64,000 bases of DNA from NCBI GenBank assembly GCA_038503035.1, contig JAVSML010024269.1, positions 1 to 64,000 on the forward strand. The letters are read 5' to 3'. The notes beneath the pieces are model-generated. The model was not told where the DNA came from. It saw only the letters and a program-made list of their open reading frames with translations, and searched no databases. The DNA comes from Crocodylus rhombifer (Eukaryota > Chordata > Crocodylia > Crocodylidae). Shown here piece after piece: positions 1-9,784 of the stretch (position 1 is the first letter of the stretch; the number at the start of each line of letters is the position of its first letter). The translations under genes were made by a program, and so were the position numbers.

Positions 1-1285
1 AATTTCCTGTTAAGAAAGAAGAAGTAGGTCTAAAAATTGTGAAGGAGGCTTCTTGCCTGAATTCAACTTCTAGGCCTTTTACAAATGTATGTATTTATGA
101 ATTAGCCCACAGCTGCTTGCTGCACCTGATTTTAAATTCAAGTCCTATTTTCCCATTAGTATTCCAAGCAGGAATTTACCATGTGATCCATTCACTTAAA
201 AAAGCTCATAAGCTGCTCCTGGCAGTTAGTTTGGCTCACAATTAGTTATGCTGGGAACTCAAAGATGTTCACTTGAAGCTGGCCTACCAGAAGCAGAATC
301 TTTATTTTGATACTCTTTGAATTGAGTACAAGTATGGCATTTTCCATATGGATATACTGCTCTTCCTTGTTCTCCTCTTACATTTGGCACATCTTCCAGG
401 CTCTCAGTTAGGAGGCAAAACCAAAGACAGACTGTAAACGAGGTATTGGATTTCCTCACAACCAGTTACTATTGAGAACATCAAGAAAGACAACCAAATA
501 CTTAAAAAGCTTTGTATGCATGCACAGTATTAGTGTTGGTTTATATCTCAAACTTGTAATAAATATGTCCAATTAGGAATTCAAAGTTGTCTCTACCTTG
601 GTATTTGCAACTTAATACTTACAGCAAGGAGAAAATGTGGCTTATCTTACTCCAAAAATGTAATTCTCTCTCAATGTAAAAATGACAGTTCATCAGCTGT
701 TAACTGCAATAGAGAGTGGTGGCATGTATAAGTATTATCCAGCTAATAACAATAATTGTATGCATTCTGAACATAATGTAAAAGGCACACTTTCAGGTCC
801 CAAATAAATAGCACACCAGATGCCTTGTTAAACTTCTGTTTCTCATGTATTAATGTATTCAAGCTTTCGTTCTGTCTCTTTCATCCTCCAAAAACATTAC
901 ATTACTCATTATCCACAAGACCAAAAATTTGGCTAGAATGTGTGTGTGGGAGTGGGAGCTGCAGAAGTGTATTAGGAAGACAGCATGTTCATAATAATGT
1001 TAAATTGTAAAATATGGGCCTCTTAAGTAATATGCTTTTACAGTTCCTCTAATGGAATGCCTTTCCAAAAATAAATTTATAATATAAAATTTCTTCAGAG
1101 TAACTGCATATATATTGAACTGCATAGTAAATCACTAAAATTAAAAAAACAACAAAACATTTTCCCAAACTTTTCTTGTTAATTTGTTTATTAGGGATCA
1201 TTAAAAAATAGGACTCAGAATCTGATGCCATACCCTTTAGAAGAGAACACAGAAGTGAACTTTAGGAAATATTTGATTGTTTATT
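1..1285. other. AT-rich spacer, nothing recognised
   Basis: No coding frame longer than about 70 codons, no RNA gene and no recognisable repeat is visible. Base composition is AT-rich and typical of vertebrate intergenic or intronic DNA. Highly diverged repeats could be missed by eye. Confidence 0.6.
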
Positions 1286-1287
1286 TG

Positions 1288-1360
1288 TGTAGAAATATAG
1301 GAATGAAAGGGACCTACTGCTTCACTAAATCCAATCCTCCAATAAAGCAGGCAACCATAC
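1288..1360 (-). repeat. CR1/L3-like 3' tip, relic
   Basis: The stretch 'ggaatgaaagggacct' followed by a 'ccaatcctcc..aaagcagg' pattern resembles the reverse complement of old CR1/L3 3' ends, whose plus form is 'ctggaagggacct...gtccagtcccctg'. It is short and diverged and has no octamer tail. I place it by analogy with the clearer tips at 42840 and 60062. Confidence 0.4.
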
Positions 1361-1454
1361 GATATAGGGCCAGATCCTATTCCACCTATTAGGTGCCTAA
1401 ATACAATTCTACTCCACTCTAAATCTTTTGGAACCGTTAACACTTCTATTTTTT

Positions 1455-1765
1455 GGGATGCACCTACATGTCCATACTAATGGACATGAATAAATTCCTG
1501 AGCCTACTGCTCCCAGGCATGTTGTCTACATGTGCACCCAGAACAGCAGCACGTTGAGCTGGGTTGAAGTAGCCCCAGTTGGCAGGGGAGTCAGCCTGCC
1601 AACCCAGGCTGCTCCCCCAGCTCAACGTGCTGCTGAGGGGCTGGCTAAGGCACGAGGGTGCTTTGGTACAGGGCTAGCTGCAGACAGCCCCCACACTGAC
1701 GCAACCTTGTGCCTGAGGCAGCCAGGCAGTGTCTACACATGCGCTGATGCAGAGTAAAAAACTCC
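1455..1765. mobile_element. Non-autonomous DNA transposon (MITE), 'ctacatgtgcaccc' family
   Basis: The core is shared with 23047-23544. Both carry 'agctgggt(t/c)aaagnagccccantTGGCAGGGGA', then a GC-rich centre with 'ggctgg...gcangagngtgctt', then 'gcagngtctacacatgc'. Both ends contain 'tctacaNATGcNcc'-type termini in opposite orientation, the usual look of a short inverted-repeat element. There is no coding capacity. Exact ends are uncertain. Confidence 0.5.
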
Positions 1766-1799
1766 TTGTATTTACAATATCCTACTACAGAGTTGATAC

Positions 1800-3300
1800 C
1801 CACATCTGCCTATCATAGACCAGGAGGTCTCCAATACAGGTGACCCAACTCAGGGTCAGCCTCTGTTGCAACTGAGGTGCCTCCACTATTGGCATCTCCA
1901 GCTGGGCGAGTGTCACAGGGGACCTGGAAGTGGAGATGAGACTCCAAGTCTGGAGGTGGTCCCAGCAGAGCTCTGGCAGCCCTTGCAAGTCCTGCAGAGA
2001 GAAGCCCCACAGGCTGAGGAGCTGCCAGTGGTATAAGAGCCCCTAGAAGCAGGAGAGGAAGGCATGCCCCAGTTGGCCCCATGCCGTGTGGCTACCAACA
2101 CTCTATAGCAGTTGCTGCAGGGCCTGAAGGTGGAATGTCACGAGTCCTGCCCATGCCAACAACTGCTCCACCATTCTTGCCTCCAGCTGGTGCCAGTTCT
2201 CCAGGGGGGAAGGTTTCCTTGGGGACAGGTAGACCTTCCAGGTAGAGCAGCAAGCCTGCACTCCAGCGGATCCTGTGAGGAGTGGGTGGGAGTGAGCCCA
2301 CCTACCACCTGTCACCCATCGTCGGGCCAAAGCTCTTGACCCAGTTGACTCAGGCAGAGGAGGCTGCCAAGTACAATGCCTGGCAGGCCTCCACCTGCAC
2401 CAAGTCACCTGAGTCCTGGACCACAAGGAGTACATCGTCAGCGTACACTGACAGGACCAGCTGCACCGCTGGCTCCCAAAGCATCAACTCTGCCACCTGC
2501 CCCCACAGGAAGATGAGGAAGGGCTCCAGGGTCAAGGCATACAGCTGGCCTGACAGAGGGCAGCCTTGATGCACCCCTCACCTGAATGGGATGGGCTCCA
2601 GCAGGGTCCAGTTGAGCTTGACCAAACACTCTGCAGAGGTGTACAGCACCTGGAGAGCCCGCACAAAATGCCAGTTTCTCAGGTCACCAGGATCCCCATT
2701 CTTTGGCAGGAGGGTCAGAGCAGCCCTCCAGCACAACAGGGGGAGCTCCCCATTTTCATTGGACTCAGCACAGACCATGGCAAAGTCTGGGCCGAGGAAG
2801 TCCCAGAAGGCCCGGTAGAACTTTGCGGTCAGTCCGTTGCTGCTTTGTTCCTAGGCATCAGGCAGAGGACAGCCAAAAACTCAGCCAGGGTGAGATGAAC
2901 CAGCCTACCTGACCTGTGGGAGTCCTTCCCACAGGCTCCAACATGCTTTGGCATCAGTTGGATTCAGGGAGAAGAGCTCTTCTTAGAAGGCTCACGTGTG
3001 CTGGCGCATCTCACCTGGATCCATGAGGGGGTGCCATTGCCTGCCAGAAGGCAGGTGATGTACTTTTTAGCCCCAGCCTCCTCTCCAGGGTGTAGAAGAA
3101 GTAGGAGTTATGGTCCATCTCCTGGAGGAGCTGGACGCGTGAGCAGATAAATGCATCACAGGTGCGGTGGTCATCCAGAGCATGAAGTTCTTCCCCCCTC
3201 TCCTGACACTCTCCACAGATGGAGGGGTTGGTTGGGTCAGTGGCCAGGTGTCTCTCCATCTCTAGCACTTCCCGCTCGAGCTGCTCCCACACTGGAGCAT
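1800..3300 (-). pseudogene. Tx1-like (L1 superfamily) LINE ORF2 relic, RT region
   Basis: The minus strand holds consecutive frames of one broken LINE polyprotein. From 3300 downward comes the endonuclease-RT linker ('LDDHRTCDAFICSRVQLLQEMD', 'YTLERRLGLK'). Next is the finger/palm region with 'LTLLPKNGDPGDLRNW' near 2690. Then follow the RT core 'HQGCPLSGQLYALTLEP' and the catalytic 'SVYADDVLL' (about 2430-2570). The thumb/C-terminal region ('TWKVYLSPRKPSPLENWHQLEARMVEQL') lies at 2105-2240. Frames change several times and a finger segment is missing, so it cannot be functional. The 'QGCPLSGQLYAL' signature and linker are characteristic of Tx1-clade elements. The 5' endonuclease is absent, and the unit runs into the (GATA)n tract at 3314. 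Confidence 0.75.
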
Positions 3301-3313
3301 TAAAATAAAATGC

Positions 3314-3340
3314 ATAGATAGATAGATAGATAGATAGATC
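3314..3340. repeat. (GATA)n microsatellite
   Basis: About six uninterrupted tetranucleotide units lie directly 5' of the Tx1-like relic. Confidence 0.95.
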
Positions 3341-3576
3341 TATATATCCGCATTTCATTTTAATCATGGAAAAATATGGTTTTTGAGTTACTTTTTAAAT
3401 CTGAAAATTGGGGATTTTTTTAGCAGAGAAAACCAGGATCCCTGATTATGAGATTGTTAAGAAGTGTGAGTAAATGCAAAATTGAAGTTTTCAAGGTAAA
3501 ACTGCATGTTAATTGTTCTTGCAAATGTCTTTATACCAATACAAAACATTTTTTACATTAACCAAAAAGAAGGCTT

Positions 3577-4168
3577 TGTTAGAAATGGAATATTGTTAGA
3601 AATAGAGTATTGTTAGAAATGCACAGCTTGCATCTTGCACCTGATAAGAAAGAAACACTGCCAAGGACTTTTTTCCTTGCCCAGCCTTGCCACAGCTTTT
3701 CTTATACTAAATCGCAGACTCTCCCCCAGCTTCTCCCTAGCCTTTCTCATGCAGATTACAGAAGCTGGAATTCAACTGACTGTGTCCTTGAAAGGGGGGG
3801 GTTTAAACTCTTGGTGACCTATAGTAGTCTCTGAGCATGCTTAATTAGCTGATGCATATTTACCTCTCCGCCCTGCATACTTAAGTAGTTAATTATAATA
3901 TACATGCGATGTATGTAGTGATGTAACCACATGTATGCTTGTATGAAACGGAAGTGAGCTGTAAGAGTTCCTGTTTCTGCACACGTGCCCAGGAGGAAAA
4001 AGATAAATACAGCCTGCAAAATTCCTTGGTGGGTTCAGAGTAATCTGAGTTCTTGACTCTGCTCTGACCCTATTTGCAAATACACCTTTTGTGCCATCTA
4101 ATGAGTGTGTGTCTGTGATTTTAGTGGCCTCCAGAGAAACGAACCGCTTTAAGCATCAGCTTCATAGC
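3577..4168 (+). mobile_element. LTR-like repeat, copy 1
   Basis: The sequence is closely repeated at 13484-14010, with shared blocks across the whole length. These include 'gcagcttgcatcttgcacctgat', 'gctgatgcatatttacctc', 'acatgcgatgtatgta', 'gtatgaaacggaagt' and 'ctgcacacgtgc'. It begins TGTTAG, has an AT-rich 'ttataatataca' followed by an AATAAA-like site ('gataaatac'), and has no coding capacity, as expected of a solo LTR of an endogenous retrovirus-type element. The first 45 bp contain 'tgttagaaat' three times. The clear target duplication that would prove an LTR is not visible, and the 3' end is uncertain. Confidence 0.5.
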
Positions 4169-4324
4169 TCTTCTCTATAATACTGAAAGCGTAATCAAGA
4201 CTTTTAATCACATTGCAAATAAAAATACATAATACTTCACTACACTTCCTGTAGCTGCCTCCAACTGACCATCCTGTGTTAATCTGTTATTCTGAGGAAG
4301 TTTATCTGTTCAAAGTAATTACAT

Positions 4325-5245
4325 AGGCCAAGTACAGACAGTCAAAAAGCCCAAGGCTGAATTGATGCAGTCTTTGCAGGTTAATCTAAACTGCAGAGAC
4401 TGACCTGATAAGCAAATGAACACATTATCTTTTGATTTAGGAAATGCAGCCATATGCCTGCAGTGGCTCAACCCAGAGCGGGGGAGAGGTGGGGCAGGGA
4501 ACTGGTGTTAGAGCATGCCTGCCAGCCACTGCCAGGGGTATAGCCAAGCCCCAGCCCATGCTCTGCCTGGGCAAGAGGGTGGGGTGGTGGGGGAAGGTAG
4601 TAGCACTGAATTCATAAAAACTTGAACAGGAATAGTTCTTTCTCTGAAAAACTATAAACTTAAGAATTATAACTGCAACCTAGGCTGTGTGTTCACTTAC
4701 TTTTCCTCCTGTCCCCAAGGTCTCTGAGATTTGCAGTTCACAATCACAGCAGCAGGGCTCTCACAGTTGCTTATCTCTTCCTCTTCCTGCTTCTAGATGT
4801 CTCTGGGATGAGGAGTCCACAGTCACAGCTGGCATTAAGTTTTAGCAGAGCAGGATAACTCTGTACTCAAGGAAAGGTGAGTTTAACTCCCTCCATGGTC
4901 CCAAACCCTAGCTGAGGTTTGCCTGGAGGGTGGGTGGTGGCAGGGCAGTGTGCCAGCCCTGCTCTCTGGAGCAGACAGCACAGCCCAGGGCTGAAAAGCA
5001 TGATAGTATGCTGGGGAACTCTGATTTAACTTAAACCAGGAAGGGGTCTGGGACAGAAGTTTCTTAAACCAGTTTGACCTAAATCAGTTAAGTCTGATAC
5101 TACATTCAACGAGGTTTATCTTAAGCCAGTTTCAGCCATTCTGAAACTGTTTTATGTGCACTGAACTTCTGTTCTGTTGCAGGTTTAAACCAGTTTCTAA
5201 TCATTTAAATTGGTTTATGTATAACTTCTGTCCCTAACTATAGTG
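4325..5245. repeat. Candidate DNA element rich in AAACCAGTTT-like motifs
   Basis: Between 5025 and 5215 the motif 'ttaaaccagttt' and its diverged or inverted forms ('ttaagccagtttc', 'taaattggttta') recur at least five times. A related 'ttaatctaaactg' occurs near 4381. The outer parts contain 'gtacagacagtca' (4333) and 'taacttctgtccctaac' (5221), a weak inverted similarity suggesting termini. GC-rich patches lie at 4475-4600 and 4920-4990. No target duplication was verified. Confidence 0.3.
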
Positions 5246-5249
5246 GCTA

Positions 5250-5970
5250 AATTGTATCACAGGTCATTTTTTATTTTACTGAAACCACTTGCCAAACTAA
5301 AGTTGGAGGTTAGGCAAAAAGTAGGACTAATAATATAAAAGTAGCAAAGTCCATTTTGCCTAGTGGTTCTGGAAAACACCACTTCTAGTCAATATACACA
5401 TAAAATAAGTAAAAAAGATCAGAGTAAGGCAGGGAATAGAAAACAACAGCCAGTGAGGCCTTCTAACCCACTAGTGGGCACATTTAGAGGTGAAAGAAAT
5501 TTGTATTATTCAATTATTTTGTTTCCCTGTTCCCCTCTTTGTGATCTTACCTTAGCTTCCTTTGAGACCAGAAGAGAAAATACTTAAATACTAAGACAGG
5601 CTTTTTGTTTTGAGCCTGATATAAAGTTTACTGAATTCAAAGGAAAGACTCTGCTGAGTTCCCTGAGTTCCCTGACCTGAAAGTTAAAGACAAATATACA
5701 ATTGTTTTTTAAAATCCTTTTAAACCCCTTCTTACGTATTTCTCAAACAATAAAAAAAGGTTATTGCTGCTTCAATTTCTACATGGAACAAAATTGAATT
5801 ATTTTTAAATTTATAAAAAATAATCAAACAAGAACATACAATATTTTATACAGTATATGAACCACTATCAAGCCACCATGTTTTTCTATTATTTCATAAT
5901 ATTTATGTAGCTGTTTATAAATGGCTGGAGACATCCATCTGTATAAGAAAAGTCTGGTAAGATTCAGATA
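5250..5970. other. Spacer, nothing recognised
   Basis: AT-rich sequence with homopolymer runs. A 75-codon open frame at 5363-5587 has no motif and I regard it as chance. Confidence 0.6.
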
Positions 5971-5977
5971 TCAAAGT

Positions 5978-6246
5978 GCACCTACACTTGCTGCTATGGT
6001 GCTGTTGTTACTGCACTGTCATTTAGTACTTCCACTGAAAGATGCTGCAGTAACAGCCGGTACTGTGCTGTGTGTGCCATGCACCATTATTTTTATGCAC
6101 TAAGTTGCCATAGTGACACACTATAACCAGAGAGTATATTACTACAGTGATGTAGCTGCGGCATCATGGGCTTTGCCCTCAGGCACTACATATCCATAGC
6201 GTGTTGCTATGGCAATGTAGTGTCACGTATAGATACACCCAGCGAG
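5978..6246. mobile_element. MITE, family A
   Basis: A short element with inverted ends: 'gtgcacctacac' on the left and 'gtatagatacaccca' on the right. Internal 'ttgctatggcaatgtagtg' near the right end pairs with 'ttgctgctatggtgctg' near the left. The same end structure and trinucleotide composition recur at 27591, 31602, 35946 and 51704. No coding capacity. Confidence 0.6.
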
Positions 6247-6424
6247 TACTGTTTTAGTTTGAGGTTGATGTTAAACATGGATATTGTACCACTTGAGAAA
6301 TTACATTGGAGAAGATGGGTAAGAAAACAGCTACATTAGGAAATAGTAAGGGGAAATGCATTCCTAGTAGAATCGCTCCACAATTACATTCATTCAATAT
6401 TCTAATATTATAAAAGCTTTAATA

Positions 6425-6456
<32 letters not shown>
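6425..6456. repeat. (TGTC)n microsatellite
   Basis: Eight perfect tetranucleotide units. They abut the left arm of the palindrome at 6460-6521, and a matching 'cagacagg' follows the right arm. The repeat is therefore probably the expanded outer part of an inverted-repeat element. Confidence 0.95.
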
Positions 6457-6459
6457 CAT

Positions 6460-6521
6460 AATGCTTTATTTGTGCTCTGATTGGCAGACTGAAACAGCCA
6501 ATCAGAGTGCAAATAAGCATT
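6460..6521. repeat. 25-bp-arm palindrome with CCAAT boxes
   Basis: The left arm (6460-6485, ending 'ctctgattggc') pairs with the right arm (6497-6521, starting 'gccaatcagag') with one mismatch and one gap. They are separated by an 11-bp loop. Both arms contain an ATTGG/CCAAT core. It could fold into a stable hairpin and probably marks a MITE. Confidence 0.85.
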
Positions 6522-6529
6522 CAGACAGG

Positions 6530-7400
6530 AGGTGGTGGCACAGTGGAGAGCTGCCATGATGGTGGGGACAAAGGGGACTGACTTTGTCCCCCTACCCTGC
6601 TCCCTGGGGCGGCAGCAATGGAGAAGATGGAACAGGAAGGGGTGAGGCCAGTACTGCTGGCCTTACCCCCTCTGCCATGGTCCCTGAAGGTGGCAATAAT
6701 GGAGTGGAGTGGGGCAGTGAGGCCACTGGAGCTGGCCTCACCCCCTGCCTTGCTCCTTGGAGGTGACAGTGATAGAAGTGGCACAGGGGTGGGGACCAGG
6801 GTTGGGATGCTGCAGAGGGGGCAAGGCCACCAGTGCTGACCTCAGGCTGCCTCTCCCCACTCCCATCATCACTGCCTGCAGGGCTGATGTGGGCCAACGT
6901 GGTGGCAGTAGGTGAAGGATTGGGCTGTGGTGGTGGTGGTGGGGAGGGGAGGAGCAGGTCCAGGCCAGGGCCCAACACAAGGTGGGGAGAAGGAGTAAGC
7001 TCAAGCAGGGAGAGTAGCCAGCCCACTGCAGCAGCGGGGGGTGGGGGAAGCAGCAGGCCTGGCCTGGCCTGGCCCAGTGCAGCAGCAGTGGGGGGAGGGG
7101 AGGAGCAGGCCTCCTCCCCTCCTTGGGCCTGGGCCCACTCCTCCCCCACCCTCCCTCCCCTGCATTGGCCCAGGCCCACTGCCCCCCCAACCCACCATGG
7201 TAGCCCAGCTTCTCCCCACCCTCAGCCCTGGTCCTCCCTCACATTGGTCCAGGCTCACTCCTCCCCTCCCCCTGCCACTGCAGTGGGGAAGCGGGGAATG
7301 GGCCCAGACCCCAAGCACAAGGAGGGAAGCAGGGAGCAGGCCCGGATTGGGGGGGGCGGTCATGGAACTCCATCCCCACCTGCTTCTGCCACACCATCAT
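6530..7400. repeat. GC-rich degenerate tandem/inverted repeat block
   Basis: The left part carries about three degenerate units of 72-78 bp beginning 'cctgctccctgg', 'ctgccatggtccctga' and 'ctgccttgctccttgg' (about 6597, 6670 and 6748). The right part alternates 'gggaggggaggagcaggcc' with its complement 'ggcccaggcccactcctccc', so it is self-complementary. Overlapping ORFs of up to 195 codons exist on both strands. They are low-complexity Pro/Gly/Ser strings and I do not call them genes. Confidence 0.7.
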
Positions 7401-7439
7401 TCTTGATGGGCAATTGACTAATTTTTATTAATAAATTTG

Positions 7440-7772
7440 GCACAATGTGAAAATGAAATTTGCTGAATAAACAAAGTTAGAAGGTATTATTGATACAGAG
7501 AAGCATAGGAATACATACAGGAAGAAGTGGATGACCTTGTGGACTGGCATAACAGAAATAGGATAAAGTTTACTCATTAAATGTGCAAAGTCATATGCTT
7601 TAAGGACTAACAACAAGGAGTGGTTATTAGTCATTGATATGAAGAGTTAGATTATGGATTTGTATAGGGTGGTTTGGATAGGGATGATCCTGCCTCAGTT
7701 AGGGATTAGAAGACATGACCTTTGGAGGTCCCTTCCAGCCCTACTTTTCTATGCTTCTATGATTTCTGGTAT
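7440..7772 (+). pseudogene. CR1 LINE 3' fragment
   Basis: The first half matches the CR1 RT thumb coding region: 'actggcataacagaaataggat' and 'gtgcaaagtcatatgctttaaggactaacaacaag' correspond to a 'NRNRIKF...CKV' stretch. It then jumps to a CR1 3' end with 'gacctttggaggtcccttccagcccta' and degenerate octamers 'ttctatgcttctatga'. It is therefore internally deleted as well as 5' truncated. Confidence 0.7.
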
Positions 7773-8242
7773 AGCTGGTAGCTCACCAGTTGGAGATAGA
7801 CAAGAAAAAACAGCCCGGGTACAACCCTTACCTATATGATAAGTGCCTGGTAGCACTGCCCCTAAGCATTCAATATTGCTCCACTCTAGTCATATCAGTG
7901 AGACACTTTGGGTAGTTTAATCAACACTGTTGAGTGACACTGTAAATTATCCCACCCCCAAACTAATTAGGCCCTAAAGAACCAGCCAAATACAGCTACA
8001 CTGCTCCTAGTTTCAGTTGGATTGCCTCCTGAAGAGTGAAACCAGGTGGAGCATGTTGGGCCTGGTAAGATGGTGGCCTTAGTCAATAACAAGATAACCA
8101 TATACCAGAACATGATGAGATCATGAAAAATTCAAATGCAATCCTAGGATTTAGGAGAAGACTTATTTTCTGTAGAGAGACAGAAATATTAAAAGACATT
8201 TTAGGAAGATCCTGGTGAGACCTCATCTGGAATACCAAGTAT

Positions 8243-9037
8243 TAGGGCTGTGTGAAATTTTGGTCCCTATTTGATTTGGCAGAGATTCAGCCCAATTCAG
8301 TGTCTGAATCTCCAAATCTGAATTGAATTAGAGAATCCTTTAATCTCTCCAAATCAAATTGGAATCCTCAGAATTAATTCGGAGAGATTTGGAAAGATTT
8401 GGAGATTTGGACATAGATACAGCTTTAAATGTTTTTTCTACATACCTCTAGGTACCAGGCAGCTTGCGAATACTGCAATGCTGGGGCTTATGGAGTGTCC
8501 CACAGAAGTGCAAGGGACCCCCCTAGTGCACTTGGCAGCAGACCTGGAAGTGGAGCAGAAGCACTTCTGGTCCACTTCTGGGTCTGCCAGGAGCACGTGG
8601 GCCTCCACACTCCCCCAGCTTGGTGACTGATGCCTCCTGGGTCTGCGGGTGGATACCCAGGGGACCCCTGTGGCTGGTCACTGAGTCAGGGGAGGGCACA
8701 GGGGCACCCCGTGTCCTCTCCAGTGGACCCAGAAGTGGACTGGAAGTACTTCTGGGTTCGTTGCCGAGCATGTGGAGGGTCTCCCTCCCCATGCTCCTGT
8801 GGGATGTTCCATGTGTCCCAGCATCACAGCATTCACAAACCAGGCTGGTACCTTGAGGTATGTAAAGGTATGTTCATAAACCAGTCCCCTTTGTCTCTGG
8901 ATCAGCATCAAATCTTCAGATTTGGATTTGGCCGAATCAAATTGGGACAGTGATCCAAATCAATGAATCAAATCATTGTCCCTGATTCAGGCTGAATCCA
9001 AATCCAAATTGAATAGGGTGTGCTTTGCACACCCCTA
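8243..9037. mobile_element. Non-autonomous foldback hAT element
   Basis: The termini are TAGGGCTGTG and CACACCCCTA, an inverted pair. They are flanked by 8-bp copies 'ccaagtat' (8235-8242) and 'ccaaatct' (9038-9045), six of eight identical, consistent with hAT insertion. The inside is a long imperfect inverted repeat. 'catacctctaggtaccag..gaatactgcaatgctggg' (8437-8490) pairs with the reverse complement of 8795-8865. Both arms also contain 'cctggaagtgga'/'acttctgg' hairpins. Outer parts are 'gatttgg/aattc' repeats. No transposase frame is present. Confidence 0.8.
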
Positions 9038-9210
9038 CCAAATCTAGTTCTGTTCACCACAATAAAGAAAGATGTACTCAATGTGGAACTGATGCAAAGA
9101 AGCTTCTAGAGACAAATAAAATTAAAAGAATACATGATAAGCTTGAGTTGTTTAGGCTAGCAAAGCATAGAACAAGTTCTAATTTCCCTATATAAATACC
9201 TCAGAGAGGT

Positions 9211-9214
<4 letters not shown>

Positions 9215-9245
<31 letters not shown>
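9215..9245. repeat. (GA)n microsatellite
   Basis: About fifteen AG units expanded inside the old CR1 copy. Confidence 0.95.
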
Positions 9246-9248
<3 letters not shown>

Positions 9249-9394
9249 TGGATATTTAAGCTGAAAGACAATGTTTGTACAGGAACAAATGACAACGCAG
9301 TAGCCACTAATAATTTTAGGCTAAAGCTAAAAAGATGTTCCTAACCATCAGAGGAATCAGGTTCTAGCGTGGCTATCCAGAATAAGTAAGGTCA

Positions 9395-9666
9395 TAGGAA
9401 ACTGGTAGGGGAGGGACAAGGGGCCATGTGATCCCCCTGATATTGGCTGCTGCTCCCATCACCACTGCCAGCTTTTGTAGGCGGTCGTCGCTTGCCACCC
9501 TCACCTGACTTCTGCAGGCAGTCGTCACCTTCCCCTCTCCCCCCGCCTGGTGTTGCCACTGCCTTCTGCGGGTCATCACCACTTGCCACCCTGCTACCAA
9601 CACTGCCAATGCTGCCACCCACAAACTGTGCCTCCTCCCAGTCTCAGGAGGCACCAGTCACCCATG
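9395..9666. mobile_element. GC-rich insert with 10-bp flanking direct repeats
   Basis: 'agtaaggtca' occurs exactly at 9385-9394 and 9667-9676, bracketing 272 bp that interrupt CR1 sequence. The insert contains about three degenerate units of roughly 45 bp ('ttnngnaggcngtcgtc...cttgccaccct') and several CpGs, unlike its AT-rich host. The arrangement looks like a retroposed or transposed GC-rich unit. The family is not recognised and no poly(A) is evident. Confidence 0.5.
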
Positions 9667-9784
9667 AGTAAGGTCAAAAAACCTAACTACTTTAAAGATG
9701 GAGTTTAATTATTTATTAGATAAACTATGTGGTATTTATAGGGGACTAGATTCCAGGAGAACCCTTCCAATCCTATGATCCTAA

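Larger units (their letters stand above)
8075..9780 (+). pseudogene. Old CR1 LINE copy, interrupted by two insertions
   Basis: CR1 pieces run in order. At 8095-8242 lie 'atgcaatcctagg' and 'cctggtgagacctcatctggaatacc'. At 9046-9384 lie 'agttctgttcacca', 'aagcttgagttgtttaggctagcaaag' and 'ctaaccatcagagga.tcaggttct'. At 9677-9780 lie 'aaaaaacctaactactttaaagatggag' and 'cccttccaatcctatgatcc'. They are in the expected 5'-3' order. The gaps are filled by the hAT element at 8243-9037 and the GC-rich insert at 9395-9666, so the CR1 copy is the older host sequence. Confidence 0.75.

Noticed and set aside
6530..6790. CRISPR-like repeat array
   Set aside because: Unit lengths vary, copies are degenerate, there are no regular spacers, and the genome is clearly vertebrate.
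6592..7417. Overlapping 120-195-codon ORFs on both strands
   Set aside because: GC-rich degenerate repeats give stop-free low-complexity frames in several registers at once. No motif and no sensible start context.
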